A stretch of 64,000 nucleotides of DNA, taken from assembly GCA_038230215.1 (NCBI GenBank), contig JBBRNR010000003.1, positions 276,292-340,291 of the forward strand. Reading direction: 5' to 3'. The translations under genes and the position numbers were made by a program. The notes beneath the pieces are model-generated. The model searched no databases and was not told the origin of the DNA. It saw only the letters and a program-made list of their open reading frames with translations. This DNA is from DASVRZ01 sp038230215 (GTDB lineage: Bacteria; Verrucomicrobiota; Verrucomicrobiia; Chthoniobacterales; DASVRZ01). Of the stretch, positions 25,347 through 34,799 are shown piece after piece (position 1 is the first letter of the stretch; each line of letters starts with the position of its first letter).

Positions 25347-27764
25347 ATGCACGGTCTGGAAATAGGGCTCGCGTTACCGGACCTTTGGCAGCAGGAGGCG
25401 GTAAGGCTGTTGCGCGATGGCAGCGATGTGGTGGTCCATGCGCCGACGGGCGCTGGGAAGACGTTCGTCTTCGAGATGCTCTACCCGACGTTGCGCGGAC
25501 AGGCCATTTTCACCGTTCCGACTCGGGCGTTGGCCAATGACAAGCTGGCCGAATGGCGCGCCAAGGGCTGGGACGTGGGCATTGCGACGGGCGATATTTC
25601 GGAAAATTTGCAGGCCAAAGTGATCGTCGCCACGCTGGAAACGCAGAAAGCGGCTTTTCTCCAGCGGCGCGGTCCGCGGCTGCTGGTGATCGACGAATAT
25701 CAGCTCCTGAGCGACTCCCAGCGCGGGGTAAATTACGAACTTTGCATGGCGCTCGCGCCGCCCGAAACGCAGTTGCTCCTACTCAGCGGTAGCGTGGAAA
25801 ATCCCCAAGCCGTGGTTGCCTGGCTGGAGCGTCTCGGGCGGAAGGCAGCCCTCGTTCGCACCGATGAACGCCCCGTGCCGCTGGAGGAAATCATGGCCCA
25901 CGACCTGCGCTCACCTATTTCCTCGAATATCAGCGGCTACTGGCCAAAACTGGTGGCACGCGCAATCGGAAACCAGCTTTCACCTTTGCTGATTTTCGCC
26001 CCGCGACGCAAGGCGGCTGAGGAACTGGCCATCGCCATTACCAACGCGCTTCCGGCACCCGATCCGCTGCCTCTTTCCCACGAGCAAATGCAACTCGCCG
26101 GGGAGCAACTCACCAAACTCCTGACGAATCGCGTCGCCTGGCATCACAGCGGGCTTTCCTACGCGGTGCGCGCGGGCTTGATCGAGCCGCTGGCGAAACG
26201 CGGTCATCTGCGGGTGATCGTTTCCACCACCGGACTGGCCGCAGGCATCAATTTTTCCGTGCGCAGCGTCATGGTCACCGGGACGAGCTATCAGTCAGGA
26301 CACCACACATTGGAGTTACGTTCCGATGAGCTTTTGCAAATGTTTGGTCGAGCCGGACGTCGCGGGCTCGATGAAAAAGGCTATGTCCTCGCCACGTCCG
26401 ATCTGCCGCGGCTGTTCGACGCACGTCCACAGCGGGTGCGTCGCCCGAACAGCATCGATTGGCCCTCGTTTATCAGCGTGATGCAGGCGGCGGTGGAACA
26501 CGGCGACGATCCGTGCCAGGCCGCCATCGATCTCACGAAAAAACTTTTTAGCACCCACGAAGTCCGCACTGGATTCGAGATCGGAGTCGACTGGGAAACA
26601 ATCCCGTGCGGGCTGCGCACCGACGCCGAACGCGCTCGCCTGGTGCGGCGTTTCGATGTGGAAATGCTGAACAGCCGCGATGAGTGGGAAATCCAACCAG
26701 GTGCCAGTGGATTCACACTCGACCGAGCGGTCGTGCGGCGGAGCGAACGGTGGGTTCCCGCGCTGTCGCAGCCAGAGACTTTCGCCCATCTCGGCATTGG
26801 CAATCTCTGCAAACTCACCTCTGGTTCAGCTAAAACCTACGGGCGTGAAATTACGGTCGCCACAGTGATCGACGGTGCTTACCAGCCGACACAGCCCGTT
26901 CGCAAGCTGCTGAGGGAAAGTGGTTTGCGCGAGACACGACGTTTCGACGAACGGGCCTTTCACGAAACCGTCTGGCCCTACGTTGCCAAGCTTTCCGCCG
27001 GTCAGCCGCAGCCTCCGTTGCTCCGGGGCCACCTCGTCGTGGCGCAGTTTTCCTTCGCTCATTCGCCCGCGACTGGATTCTTGGACAGTCACGGCAAAGT
27101 CCTCGTTGATCCGCCGACGCGTCGCGAGTGGCCGGCGATTTGCCAAACCTGCCCGCACAAATCCGACTGCGAGGCAATCGATCCGGCGAATTCCCCGGCG
27201 ATGGCCTGGCGCAAACTCGCGCTAATCGCGCCCGATGGCACTCCAACCCAGCGCGGGCAGATTTTCAGTTATTTTTCGCATGGTGAAGGACTGACAATTG
27301 CGGCCGCGTTGGAGAAACCGGATTACGCCATCGAGGATCTCATTTTCGATGTGGCGAACATTCGCGCCGGACACCGTTTCGCGGGCGACGATTCGCCGTA
27401 TGGCGGACGCCTGGGTTTCGTTTCCTCGCAGACTTACGACCGAATGGAGTTTCCCGGTTACTTGGAATTTGGTGTTCCCGTCGGCTTCGGCGATGGCGCG
27501 AGCGAGGTGATGCGCGAACTTTCTTCTTCCGGCATCAATCGTAGCAAACTCCTCACCATAGCGCTGCGTCCAGGTGACATCGAGCGCGCCCAGCTCGAAT
27601 GGCACAGTCTGCTTCGCCAAATCGCCGCCGCGCCAGCCTTGCCCTGGAGCCGGTGGAAGGAGTTGCAGACTGGCGCGGCTCATTTTCTGCAAACTCACAT
27701 CCGCAAGAAACGCCTCGACTTCCCTCCGCTGCTGGGCGAACACCTCCTGCGTTATCAGCGGTGA
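25347..27764 (+). CDS. Ski2-like superfamily 2 helicase with a C-terminal Cys motif
   Basis: An 805-residue helicase. Seen: Walker A HAPTGAGKT (about residue 31), PTRALANDK (Ia), VIVATLET (Ic), LVIDEYQLL (motif II with DEYQ rather than DEVH), LLSGSVENP (III), STTGLAAGINFSVRSV (V) and QMFGRAGRRGLDEKG (VI, typical Ski2-like). Residues about 592-603 contain CQTCPHKSDC, a compact Cys cluster that may bind zinc. The long C-terminal region is unlike Hel308, Brr2 or Mtr4. Substrate and role (DNA repair or RNA) are unknown. Confidence 0.85.
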   Translation: MHGLEIGLALPDLWQQEAVRLLRDGSDVVVHAPTGAGKTFVFEMLYPTLRGQAIFTVPTRALANDKLAEWRAKGWDVGIATGDISENLQAKVIVATLETQKAAFLQRRGPRLLVIDEYQLLSDSQRGVNYELCMALAPPETQLLLLSGSVENPQAVVAWLERLGRKAALVRTDERPVPLEEIMAHDLRSPISSNISGYWPKLVARAIGNQLSPLLIFAPRRKAAEELAIAITNALPAPDPLPLSHEQMQLAGEQLTKLLTNRVAWHHSGLSYAVRAGLIEPLAKRGHLRVIVSTTGLAAGINFSVRSVMVTGTSYQSGHHTLELRSDELLQMFGRAGRRGLDEKGYVLATSDLPRLFDARPQRVRRPNSIDWPSFISVMQAAVEHGDDPCQAAIDLTKKLFSTHEVRTGFEIGVDWETIPCGLRTDAERARLVRRFDVEMLNSRDEWEIQPGASGFTLDRAVVRRSERWVPALSQPETFAHLGIGNLCKLTSGSAKTYGREITVATVIDGAYQPTQPVRKLLRESGLRETRRFDERAFHETVWPYVAKLSAGQPQPPLLRGHLVVAQFSFAHSPATGFLDSHGKVLVDPPTRREWPAICQTCPHKSDCEAIDPANSPAMAWRKLALIAPDGTPTQRGQIFSYFSHGEGLTIAAALEKPDYAIEDLIFDVANIRAGHRFAGDDSPYGGRLGFVSSQTYDRMEFPGYLEFGVPVGFGDGASEVMRELSSSGINRSKLLTIALRPGDIERAQLEWHSLLRQIAAAPALPWSRWKELQTGAAHFLQTHIRKKRLDFPPLLGEHLLRYQR

Positions 27765-27779
27765 TTCACTTCCATTGTC

Positions 27780-28139
27780 ATGCTCGGCATTCGCCACGAA
27801 AAAACACTGCTCATCCGACCGGAGTTTCTAAATCATTCCGGCACGCTTTTCGGCGGCAACATGATGAAATGGGCCGACGAAATGGCTTACAATGCGGCGA
27901 CACTCCTTTTCCCAAACGCGACGTTTGTGACGAAGCTCTTCGGGCAATTTGATTTCACCACGCCGGTTTTGCAGGGGCACATCATCAAAATTTTTAGCCA
28001 GGTGGAATCCCGCTCAACGACCTCCTGCAAGGTCTTGGTCTGGTCGATCAACGCCACGACCGGGGCCGATGTTTTCAGCACTTTTGCCGTGATGGTGAAT
28101 GTCCGGGACAATCAAAAGGTGCCACTCGATCCGAGCTGA
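27780..28139 (+). CDS. Hotdog-fold acyl-CoA thioesterase (YciA-like)
   Basis: A 119-residue hotdog protein. NHSGTLFGGNMMKWADEMAYNAA carries the family helix with the catalytic-type Asp/Asn, as in YciA/BFIT ('GGxxxxxxD'). The protein is shorter than YciA and the N-terminus (MLGIRHEKTLLIRPEFLNHSG) fits the family. It probably hydrolyses acyl-CoA thioesters. It is the last gene before the mraZ promoter region, 15 bases after the helicase. Confidence 0.85.
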   Translation: MLGIRHEKTLLIRPEFLNHSGTLFGGNMMKWADEMAYNAATLLFPNATFVTKLFGQFDFTTPVLQGHIIKIFSQVESRSTTSCKVLVWSINATTGADVFSTFAVMVNVRDNQKVPLDPS

Positions 28140-28204
28140 GTCGGCTAAATTCTCAAATTTTTTTCTCGAAACAGCGATTTTATTTGACCTGATGACCCTT
28201 TTGG

Positions 28205-28239
28205 TGGCAAAAAAGGGAGTGATATGGAGTGAAATGGGG
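28205..28239 (+). promoter_or_regulatory. MraZ operator: four TGG-type boxes at 10-bp spacing
   Basis: TGGCA (28205), GGGAG (28215), TGGAG (28225) and TGGGG (28235) recur with exact 10-bp period, separated by A/T-rich 5-mers. MraZ represses its own dcw operon by binding three or four such TGGGN direct repeats in E. coli and other bacteria. The boxes end 29 bp before the mraZ ATG, so this is very probably the autorepression site. Confidence 0.8.
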
Positions 28240-28268
28240 CAAAAAAGCTCCCTTCTTCCCAAACTTTC

Positions 28269-28721
28269 ATGGAAACCACCTTCTCACCCACACCTATTTA
28301 CGCTGGCGAATTTCGTCATGCGATCGATCCCAAAGGAAGGGTGACGGTCCCCTCAAAGTGGCGCCGGGCAGAGTCGGAGGATCTCTATGTGATTCCCGAT
28401 CAGCAGAATCAGTATCTCATCATCATGCCACCCGAGGAGTTCAAGGCGATTGGCGAGAAGATCGAAAAGGCAGACATGGAGGAAGGGCGGAAGCGGATCT
28501 TTTTGAGAAATTTTTACTCCCAAGCCCAGCCAGCCACGGTTGATCGCCAGGGTAGAATGCTGCTGCCCGAGGACTATTGCGAACGCGTGGGCCTCGTCCA
28601 GGACGTAGTGCTGGCGGGCGGACTTGTGCGTTTTGAAATTTGGAATCCAGAGCGTTGGCAAAAGACAATCGAGGAGAAACAAAATGTTTACTGCGAAGTG
28701 GCCGACAGTATCGGGCTGTGA
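28269..28721 (+). CDS. mraZ: MraZ, autorepressor of the division/cell-wall operon
   Basis: A 150-residue protein made of two AbrB-like MraZ halves: HAIDPKGRVTVPSKW (about residues 18-32) and ATVDRQGRMLLPEDYC (about 92-107). MraZ forms a ring oligomer that binds direct repeats upstream of itself, and four such repeats are present (28205-28239). It is the first gene of the cluster. rsmH starts 4 bases after its stop. Confidence 0.95.
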   Translation: METTFSPTPIYAGEFRHAIDPKGRVTVPSKWRRAESEDLYVIPDQQNQYLIIMPPEEFKAIGEKIEKADMEEGRKRIFLRNFYSQAQPATVDRQGRMLLPEDYCERVGLVQDVVLAGGLVRFEIWNPERWQKTIEEKQNVYCEVADSIGL

Positions 28722-28725
28722 CCCA

Positions 28726-29742
28726 ATGCGTTTGGGTGCCTCGGATGATTTATTTTCCGACCCGGGCGTCTTGGCTGCCAACTTTCATTTGGAAAAAAAC
28801 GTGGATCCTTCACCCAACGATGCCGCAGGGTTTCATCACATCCCCGTTCTAGCAGAGGAAGTGCTAACCGCGCTCGCGCCGCAACCGGGTGAATTATTCG
28901 TCGATGGAACCCTTGGAGGGGGCGGGCATTCCGAGTCTCTGCTGCGCGCTGGCGCGCATGTGATCGGGCTCGATCAGGACGCCTCGGCCCTCATGCACAC
29001 CAGCGAGCGACTCCGGGTTTATGGCGAGGCATTCCATCCGGTGCGGGCGAATTTCCGCAATCTTCCGGCTGTGCTAAACGATTTGGGTATCGGAAAAATC
29101 GACGGCCTCCTGCTCGACATCGGAGTTTCATCGCATCAACTCGATACTGCTGGCCGCGGGTTCAGCTTCCAATCCGATGGACCTCTCGACATGCGCATGG
29201 ACCAATCGGCTCCGCTGACCGCGACCGATTTGGTGAATACGGCCGACGTGGAGGAACTCATCCGAATTTTCCGAAAATATGGCGAAGAACCGAGCTCCGT
29301 TCGTATCGCCAAACACCTTGTGGAAGTCCGCCAGACGCAGCCATTTTCGACTACCGCGCAACTCGCGACAGCCATCGAATCCATTCTCCCGCGCCGTGGC
29401 AAAAAGCACCCGGCGACGCAGATTTTTCAAGCGTTGCGCATCGCCGTGAACGATGAGCTTGGCGCCTTGGAATCGATCCTGCAAGACGCTCCGGCTTTGC
29501 TGAATTGCGGTGCGCGTTTCGCCGTCATTACGTTTCATTCGCTGGAGGATCGGCTTGTGAAACAAGATTTTCGCGCTCGCAGCCAGGCCACACTGGACCG
29601 TCCGGAATGGTCAGCACCACGTCTCAATCCCGCGCACGTTTACCAGCCCGTTCACCGCAAAAGCGTCACCGCAAGTATTGGCGAACTCACCCGCAACCCG
29701 CGCGCTCGCAGCGCCAGACTGCGTGCCGTGCAAAAAAACTAG
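28726..29742 (+). CDS. rsmH: 16S rRNA (cytosine-1402-N4)-methyltransferase RsmH
   Basis: A 338-residue SAM-dependent enzyme. HIPVLAEEVLTALAP, DGTLGGGGHSESLL (SAM loop), LLLDIGVSSHQLD, RGFSFQSDGPLDMRMD and TFHSLEDRLVK are all diagnostic. The start at 28726 adds about 38 non-conserved residues before HIPVL compared with most homologues. The frame is open further upstream into mraZ, but ATG 28726 (4 bases after mraZ) is the natural choice. Confidence 0.95.
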   Translation: MRLGASDDLFSDPGVLAANFHLEKNVDPSPNDAAGFHHIPVLAEEVLTALAPQPGELFVDGTLGGGGHSESLLRAGAHVIGLDQDASALMHTSERLRVYGEAFHPVRANFRNLPAVLNDLGIGKIDGLLLDIGVSSHQLDTAGRGFSFQSDGPLDMRMDQSAPLTATDLVNTADVEELIRIFRKYGEEPSSVRIAKHLVEVRQTQPFSTTAQLATAIESILPRRGKKHPATQIFQALRIAVNDELGALESILQDAPALLNCGARFAVITFHSLEDRLVKQDFRARSQATLDRPEWSAPRLNPAHVYQPVHRKSVTASIGELTRNPRARSARLRAVQKN

Positions 29743-29756
29743 AAAGACCCACTCCC

Positions 29757-30128
29757 ATGTCTCGCAATCGTCGGAAAAATGTTAACACTGTTCGCATCGC
29801 CACCTTCTTCTGGTGGTTGATGGTTTTCATCGGCCTCAGCGTGCTGGGACTGAGTTACGTTTCCATCAAAAATCAAACCATCGCCTTCAGTGAGCAGCGT
29901 CGGCTGCTAGAGCGACAGCTTCGCGATCTCACAGAGCAAAACCGAGCCTTCAGCTCGCAAGTCACCGCGCTCACCTCGCGTTCCGCATTGCAAAAGCAGC
30001 TCAACAGCGGGTTCATCAAATTGGTCGAGATCGACCCAATGCAAATCGTTCGCCTGAATGCCTTGGGAACCCAGCCCGCCGCTTTCGCTGACGCACTAAC
30101 CTCCAGTAAAACACTGGCCCAAAAATGA
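29757..30128 (+). CDS. ftsL: FtsL-like division protein
   Basis: A 123-residue bitopic protein: a short basic cytoplasmic N-terminus (MSRNRRKNVNTVRIA), one transmembrane helix (WWLMVFIGLSVLGLSYVSI) and a coiled coil (AFSEQRRLLERQLRDLTEQNRAF). This topology and the position between rsmH and ftsI are typical of FtsL, which bridges FtsB/FtsQ and FtsWI. Sequence conservation in this family is weak, so the assignment leans on position and topology. Its last 4 bases overlap ftsI. Confidence 0.8.
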   Translation: MSRNRRKNVNTVRIATFFWWLMVFIGLSVLGLSYVSIKNQTIAFSEQRRLLERQLRDLTEQNRAFSSQVTALTSRSALQKQLNSGFIKLVEIDPMQIVRLNALGTQPAAFADALTSSKTLAQK

Positions 30129-31930
30129 AAAATTGCCGCTCGCGCGCAATCATCGTTTGCATCGGCTTGGTCGTGTTATTCAGCGGCTTTTCCGCCCGTC
30201 TGATTCACCTCCAAGTCAACCAGCACGATGAATACGCCGCGCTGGCGGACGCGAAGCACATCGTCAAAAAACCTGTCTATGCCCAGCGCGGACAGATTGT
30301 TGACGCGAACTACGAAACACTCGCGGAAAATGTCTCCGTCCAGACAGTTTATGCCGATGCCTCTCACATCCTGAATCCTGAGCCAGTCAAAACTCCCAAG
30401 GCTCTAGCTCAGGCTGCCGAGACAGCACGGATCGTAGCGAAGGCTCTAGGACTTTCGGAGGAGGAGGTGAATGCAAAAATCCTCACAGAACGGCGCTTCA
30501 TCATCCTCAAAAAAGAAGTCGATCAACTCACCGCTTCCGCCCTTCAAGCGGAGTTGAACAAGAAGAATCTGCGTGGCATCTATTTCATCGAAGATTTCAA
30601 GCGCGTCTATCCCAACGGCGACATGCTTTGCCACGTTTTGGGTTATCTGGACCATGACCACAACGGCATTTCCGGCATCGAAAAAAGCATGGACACCTAC
30701 CTCCAACAGCACGATGGCTACCGCTTCACCGAACGCGATCGAACTGGCAGGGAAATCGTCCTCTATCGCGGACAGGAGCGCCCCGCGCAGGATGGCTACA
30801 CCGTCCAGACTACTATCAATCTCGGCTTGCAGGCCATCGCCGAATCGGAGCTAAAGGCTGCCTGCGCAAAATACAAGCCAAAGGGTGCGACTATCATCAT
30901 TATGAAGCCGCAAACTGGCGCGGTACTAGCCATGGCCTCGTGGCCAATGTTTGACAATAACGATGCTAACAATGCGCCGCCCGAGGTGACCAAGAATCAC
31001 GCCGTGCTGGACATGGTCGAGCCGGGCTCGACGTTCAAAATCGTGGCGACTTCCGCTGCTTTTGAAGAGGGCATTGTCAATGACGACACACGGATCTATT
31101 GCGAGGCAGGACACTTCAGTTACGCTGGCCGCGTCCTGCGCGACCACCATCCTTATGGTGAACTCACTGTTCACGAGATTCTCATGAAATCCAGCAACGT
31201 CGGAGTTGCGAAACTAGCTTTGCAACTGGGCGAGCAACGTTTCTATGACTATGTTAGACGCTTCGGCTTCGGCGACCGCACCGGCATCGATCTTCCGGGC
31301 GAAATCAGCGGCAAAGTCAACCCTCCCTTCAATGGCGACAAGGTGGCCATCACTCGCGTGCCCATGGGCCAGGCCGTCTGCGTGACTCCCATTCAACTCT
31401 GCTCGGCCATGTCCACGATTGCCAATGGCGGCATGCTCATGATGCCGCAAGTGGTTAGCAAAATCACGGCAAAAGACGGACATGTCGTTTCCCAGTTTGA
31501 TCCAGTTCCGGTGCGCCGCGTGATCTCACAGGCGACTTCCAAGCGAATCGTCGACGCACTAAAGGATGTGGTTAGCAAAAACGGCACCGCCGAACTCGCT
31601 GCAGTGGAAGGCTTCCGCGTTGCTGGAAAAACCGGCACCGCGCAAAAGGTCAATCCCACTGGCGGCGGTTATCTCTCAGGGAAATATGTGGTTAGCTTTT
31701 GTGGATTCATGCCCGCCGATAATCCGGCTTTTGTTGCCTACGTTTTGTTAGATGACGCCGTGACTGTTTCCAATGGAAATTACGGCGGTCTCGTGGCGGC
31801 TCCGGTTTTCGCTAACCTTGCCAAAAAAGTCGCCCGCCTGCTCGATCTACAACCTGACCCTGCACTGCTCAACGCGCAAAAGCAGGATCTGAAGAAAACC
31901 TCTTATACGGCAGATTTTCGCGATCAATAA
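30125..31930 (+). CDS. ftsI: Penicillin-binding protein 3 / FtsI, division transpeptidase
   Basis: A 601-residue class B PBP. The N-terminal helix (AIIVCIGLVVLFSGFSARLI) anchors it. The pedestal domain includes RGQIVDANYETLAEN. The transpeptidase has SxxK as EPGSTFKI, SxN as KSSNVG and KTG as VAGKTGTA. It crosslinks septal peptidoglycan with FtsW (37963). No PASTA domains are visible. The start overlaps ftsL and murE follows after 5 bases. Confidence 0.96.
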   Translation: MKNCRSRAIIVCIGLVVLFSGFSARLIHLQVNQHDEYAALADAKHIVKKPVYAQRGQIVDANYETLAENVSVQTVYADASHILNPEPVKTPKALAQAAETARIVAKALGLSEEEVNAKILTERRFIILKKEVDQLTASALQAELNKKNLRGIYFIEDFKRVYPNGDMLCHVLGYLDHDHNGISGIEKSMDTYLQQHDGYRFTERDRTGREIVLYRGQERPAQDGYTVQTTINLGLQAIAESELKAACAKYKPKGATIIIMKPQTGAVLAMASWPMFDNNDANNAPPEVTKNHAVLDMVEPGSTFKIVATSAAFEEGIVNDDTRIYCEAGHFSYAGRVLRDHHPYGELTVHEILMKSSNVGVAKLALQLGEQRFYDYVRRFGFGDRTGIDLPGEISGKVNPPFNGDKVAITRVPMGQAVCVTPIQLCSAMSTIANGGMLMMPQVVSKITAKDGHVVSQFDPVPVRRVISQATSKRIVDALKDVVSKNGTAELAAVEGFRVAGKTGTAQKVNPTGGGYLSGKYVVSFCGFMPADNPAFVAYVLLDDAVTVSNGNYGGLVAAPVFANLAKKVARLLDLQPDPALLNAQKQDLKKTSYTADFRDQ

Positions 31931-31935
31931 TTTTT

Positions 31936-33420
31936 ATGCTGCTGAAAACCCTGCTTACGAAAACGCCAGTCGAGGAAATCATCGGCTCGGCGGAGCGTGA
32001 AATTACTAATATCGCCTACGACTCGCGCCGCGTCGTGCCCGGCGCCCTATTTATCGCGCTGAAAGGTCAGAGGCAGGATGGCGCGGACTTCATTCGCCAG
32101 GCCATCGAGCGTGGTGCCGAAGCCGTAGTCACAGAATCAGCTAACAGTCCATCGAAGATCACCACCATCCGCGTGCCGGATAGTCGCAAAGCGTTGGCCG
32201 ATTTTTCCTGCGCGTTTTATCGGCATCCAGCATCGAAGTTGAAGCTGATCGGAATCACCGGTACTAATGGAAAAACAACAACCTCCTATCTGTTGAAGCA
32301 TCTTCTGGCATCCTCCGGCCTGCGCACCGGTTTGATTGGCACCGTACGCTACGAAATCGGCAATCGCATTCTGCCCGCCTCGCGCACGACTCCAGAATCG
32401 TTGGAGATTAATGACCTGCTCCACCAGACTCTCAACGCTGGCGACAAAGCGGCAGTCATGGAGGTTTCTTCACACGCGCTGTCGCAGGATCGCGTACGGG
32501 GCTTGGAATTTGACGCTGTCATTTTCACCAATCTCACCCAGGACCATCTCGACTATCACAAGACGATGCAGTCGTATTTCGAGACGAAGTCGTTGCTCTT
32601 TTTGCAGGCCGCTGAGCAGAAACGGAAGAAAGGCACAGGCATTGTTAACATCGACCAGCCGCAAGGCGAGCAGCTCGTCGCCCGTTTTGAAAAAGAGCTG
32701 CGTCTCATCACCTACGGCCTCGGCGTTGCAGCCAATTTCCGTGCGACTAACATCAAGACAGACGGCAGCATTACCACCTATCAGCTCGATGCGGAGGGCA
32801 AAAGCTACCTCGTGCGTGTGCCATTGATTGGCCGCTTCAATGTTTACAACTCACTAGCCGCACTAGCTGCCGCTCGTGCAGTCGGCCTGTCTCTTCGCGA
32901 TTGCGTGAAGGAGCTGGCCGGTGCTCCGCAAGTCCCGGGTCGCTTGGAAGCCGTGCCGATAAAGCGGCAGTTTCAGGTTTATGTCGATTACGCACACACC
33001 GAAGACGCGCTGGTGAATGTTCTGCGCACACTGCGTGAATTGTCTCCTAACAGACTCATCGCGGTCTTCGGTTGCGGCGGGGATCGTGACCGAGCCAAAC
33101 GCCCAAAAATGGGAGCGGCTGCCAGCGAATACGCTGACTATTCGATCGTTACTACCGACAACCCTCGCAAGGAATCGCCTGAGGCCATTGTTGCGGAAAT
33201 CACCAAGACGATGCGACTCGGAAAATATGAGGTAGTGTTGGATCGACAGGAGGCCATCTTCCGCGCGATCTCCCTGGCGCAACCACGCGACATCATTCTC
33301 ATTGCCGGAAAAGGCCACGAGACCAACCAGGAATTCGCCGACTACATCATTCCCTTCAATGACGTGGAAGTCGTACAAACCGCTGTGGGCTCGCAGCCCG
33401 TAAAAATGTCCGAGATATGA
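31936..33420 (+). CDS. murE: UDP-MurNAc-tripeptide synthetase MurE (meso-DAP type)
   Basis: A 494-residue Mur ligase. The ATP loop GITGTNGKTTTSYLL (about residue 109), EVSSHALSQDR and the C-terminal DNPRKESP are seen. DNPR is the motif that selects meso-diaminopimelate rather than lysine, so the wall should be DAP-type. YDSRRVVPGALFIAL opens the protein. Its stop overlaps murF's start (ATGA). Confidence 0.96.
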   Translation: MLLKTLLTKTPVEEIIGSAEREITNIAYDSRRVVPGALFIALKGQRQDGADFIRQAIERGAEAVVTESANSPSKITTIRVPDSRKALADFSCAFYRHPASKLKLIGITGTNGKTTTSYLLKHLLASSGLRTGLIGTVRYEIGNRILPASRTTPESLEINDLLHQTLNAGDKAAVMEVSSHALSQDRVRGLEFDAVIFTNLTQDHLDYHKTMQSYFETKSLLFLQAAEQKRKKGTGIVNIDQPQGEQLVARFEKELRLITYGLGVAANFRATNIKTDGSITTYQLDAEGKSYLVRVPLIGRFNVYNSLAALAAARAVGLSLRDCVKELAGAPQVPGRLEAVPIKRQFQVYVDYAHTEDALVNVLRTLRELSPNRLIAVFGCGGDRDRAKRPKMGAAASEYADYSIVTTDNPRKESPEAIVAEITKTMRLGKYEVVLDRQEAIFRAISLAQPRDIILIAGKGHETNQEFADYIIPFNDVEVVQTAVGSQPVKMSEI

Positions 33421-34799
33421 ACCTGCTGCCCGCTGCTAACATTGCCAGTCTTGCGAACGGAAAAATCATTTCCGGTTCCGAAACGGTCACGATTCAACGC
33501 GTCGTCGCCGACAGCCGCATCGTGCAGCCGGGCGATTTGTTTGTTGCGTTGAAAGGTCCGCACTTTGATGCACACACCTTTATCGCCGACGTCACCACCC
33601 GTGGCGCATCGGCTATTTTAGTCGATCAAAACGTTGCTAGTACGGCCACAGTGATCCGGGTTAAAGACACGCTAGCCGGCCTGCAAACGCTCGCAAAAAA
33701 CTATCGCGCCTCACTCCAGTGCCATGTCGTCGGCATCACCGGAAGCAATGGAAAAACCAGCACGAAAGACCTCGCAGCCGCAGTCTTTTCCAGCAAATTC
33801 ACTGTCACAAAAACCCAGGGCAATCTAAACAATCATATCGGGCTCCCCATGTCGGTCCTAGCGATTGATGATTCACACGATGTGGCCATTCTCGAAATGG
33901 GCATGAACCACATCGGCGAGATCGCGCCCCTCGCCGCCATCGCCGCGCCGGACGTGGCGATCATTACTAACATCGGCACGGCCCACATCGAGTTTATGAA
34001 AACACAGGAAGCCATCGCGCTGGAAAAAGCCGAGCTGGCGAAGGCAGTTTCGAAGACCGGCGTGGTCATCCTGAACGCCAACGATTCCTTCACACCTACC
34101 ATCGCAAAACTTAGCAAGGCCCGGGTGACCACCGCCGGAATTGAGGCGGGCGATATTTCCGCCTGTGAACTCAGCACCGATCTCGGCGGTACCACATTCA
34201 TCGTCACACATGGCTCGGAAAAACTTCCTGCGTTTCTCCCGATTCCTGGTCAGCACATGGTCAGCAACGCGATGTTAGCAGTGGCCGCAGGACTGGCCCA
34301 TGGCATTCCGCTGCAAAGCTGCGTCGATGCCCTGGGAAAAATCCAACTCACCAGCGGCCGGCTCGAAAGCAAGGAGATCGCGGGTATTCATTTCCTCGAC
34401 GACACTTACAATGCGAACCCCGATTCCATGCTCGCCGCTCTGGCTACTTTGGAATCCATTCCTGGCAGCGGAAAACGCATCGCCGTGTTAGGAGCGATGG
34501 GCGAGTTGGGGAGTTATGCCGAGGAAGGCCACCGTAAAGTCGGAGCAGCCAGTCAGGACGTGGACATCCTCGTCACCGTCGGCGACACCGCCGAATGGAT
34601 CGCCGACGAGGCAGAAAAATATGGGGCCACGCACGTCATTCGCACTGCCGACACACGGCAGGCTTCCGCCGCCTTGCTCAGTCTCCTGCAACCCGGCGAT
34701 TGCGTGCTGGTCAAGGGCAGCCGCTCCGCCCGCATGGAGCAGGTCATCCAAGAACTAACAAACAGCCTGCAACCCATTTCGGCATCCACGAAACGCTAA
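33417..34799 (+). CDS. murF: UDP-MurNAc-pentapeptide synthetase MurF
   Basis: A 460-residue ligase that adds D-Ala-D-Ala. Seen: VVADSRIVQPGDLFVALKG at the N-terminus, the P-loop GITGSNGKTSTKDLAAAV, NNHIGLPMSVL, EMGMNHIGEI and FLDDTYNANPDSM (a MurF signature). The D-Ala-D-Ala is supplied by Ddl of the same cluster. It shares a base with mraY. Confidence 0.96.
   Translation: MNLLPAANIASLANGKIISGSETVTIQRVVADSRIVQPGDLFVALKGPHFDAHTFIADVTTRGASAILVDQNVASTATVIRVKDTLAGLQTLAKNYRASLQCHVVGITGSNGKTSTKDLAAAVFSSKFTVTKTQGNLNNHIGLPMSVLAIDDSHDVAILEMGMNHIGEIAPLAAIAAPDVAIITNIGTAHIEFMKTQEAIALEKAELAKAVSKTGVVILNANDSFTPTIAKLSKARVTTAGIEAGDISACELSTDLGGTTFIVTHGSEKLPAFLPIPGQHMVSNAMLAVAAGLAHGIPLQSCVDALGKIQLTSGRLESKEIAGIHFLDDTYNANPDSMLAALATLESIPGSGKRIAVLGAMGELGSYAEEGHRKVGAASQDVDILVTVGDTAEWIADEAEKYGATHVIRTADTRQASAALLSLLQPGDCVLVKGSRSARMEQVIQELTNSLQPISASTKR

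Noticed and set aside
34595..34798. Long N-terminal extension of MraY overlapping murF
   Set aside because: Arg-rich shadow of murF; the ATG overlapping the murF stop fits MraY length.
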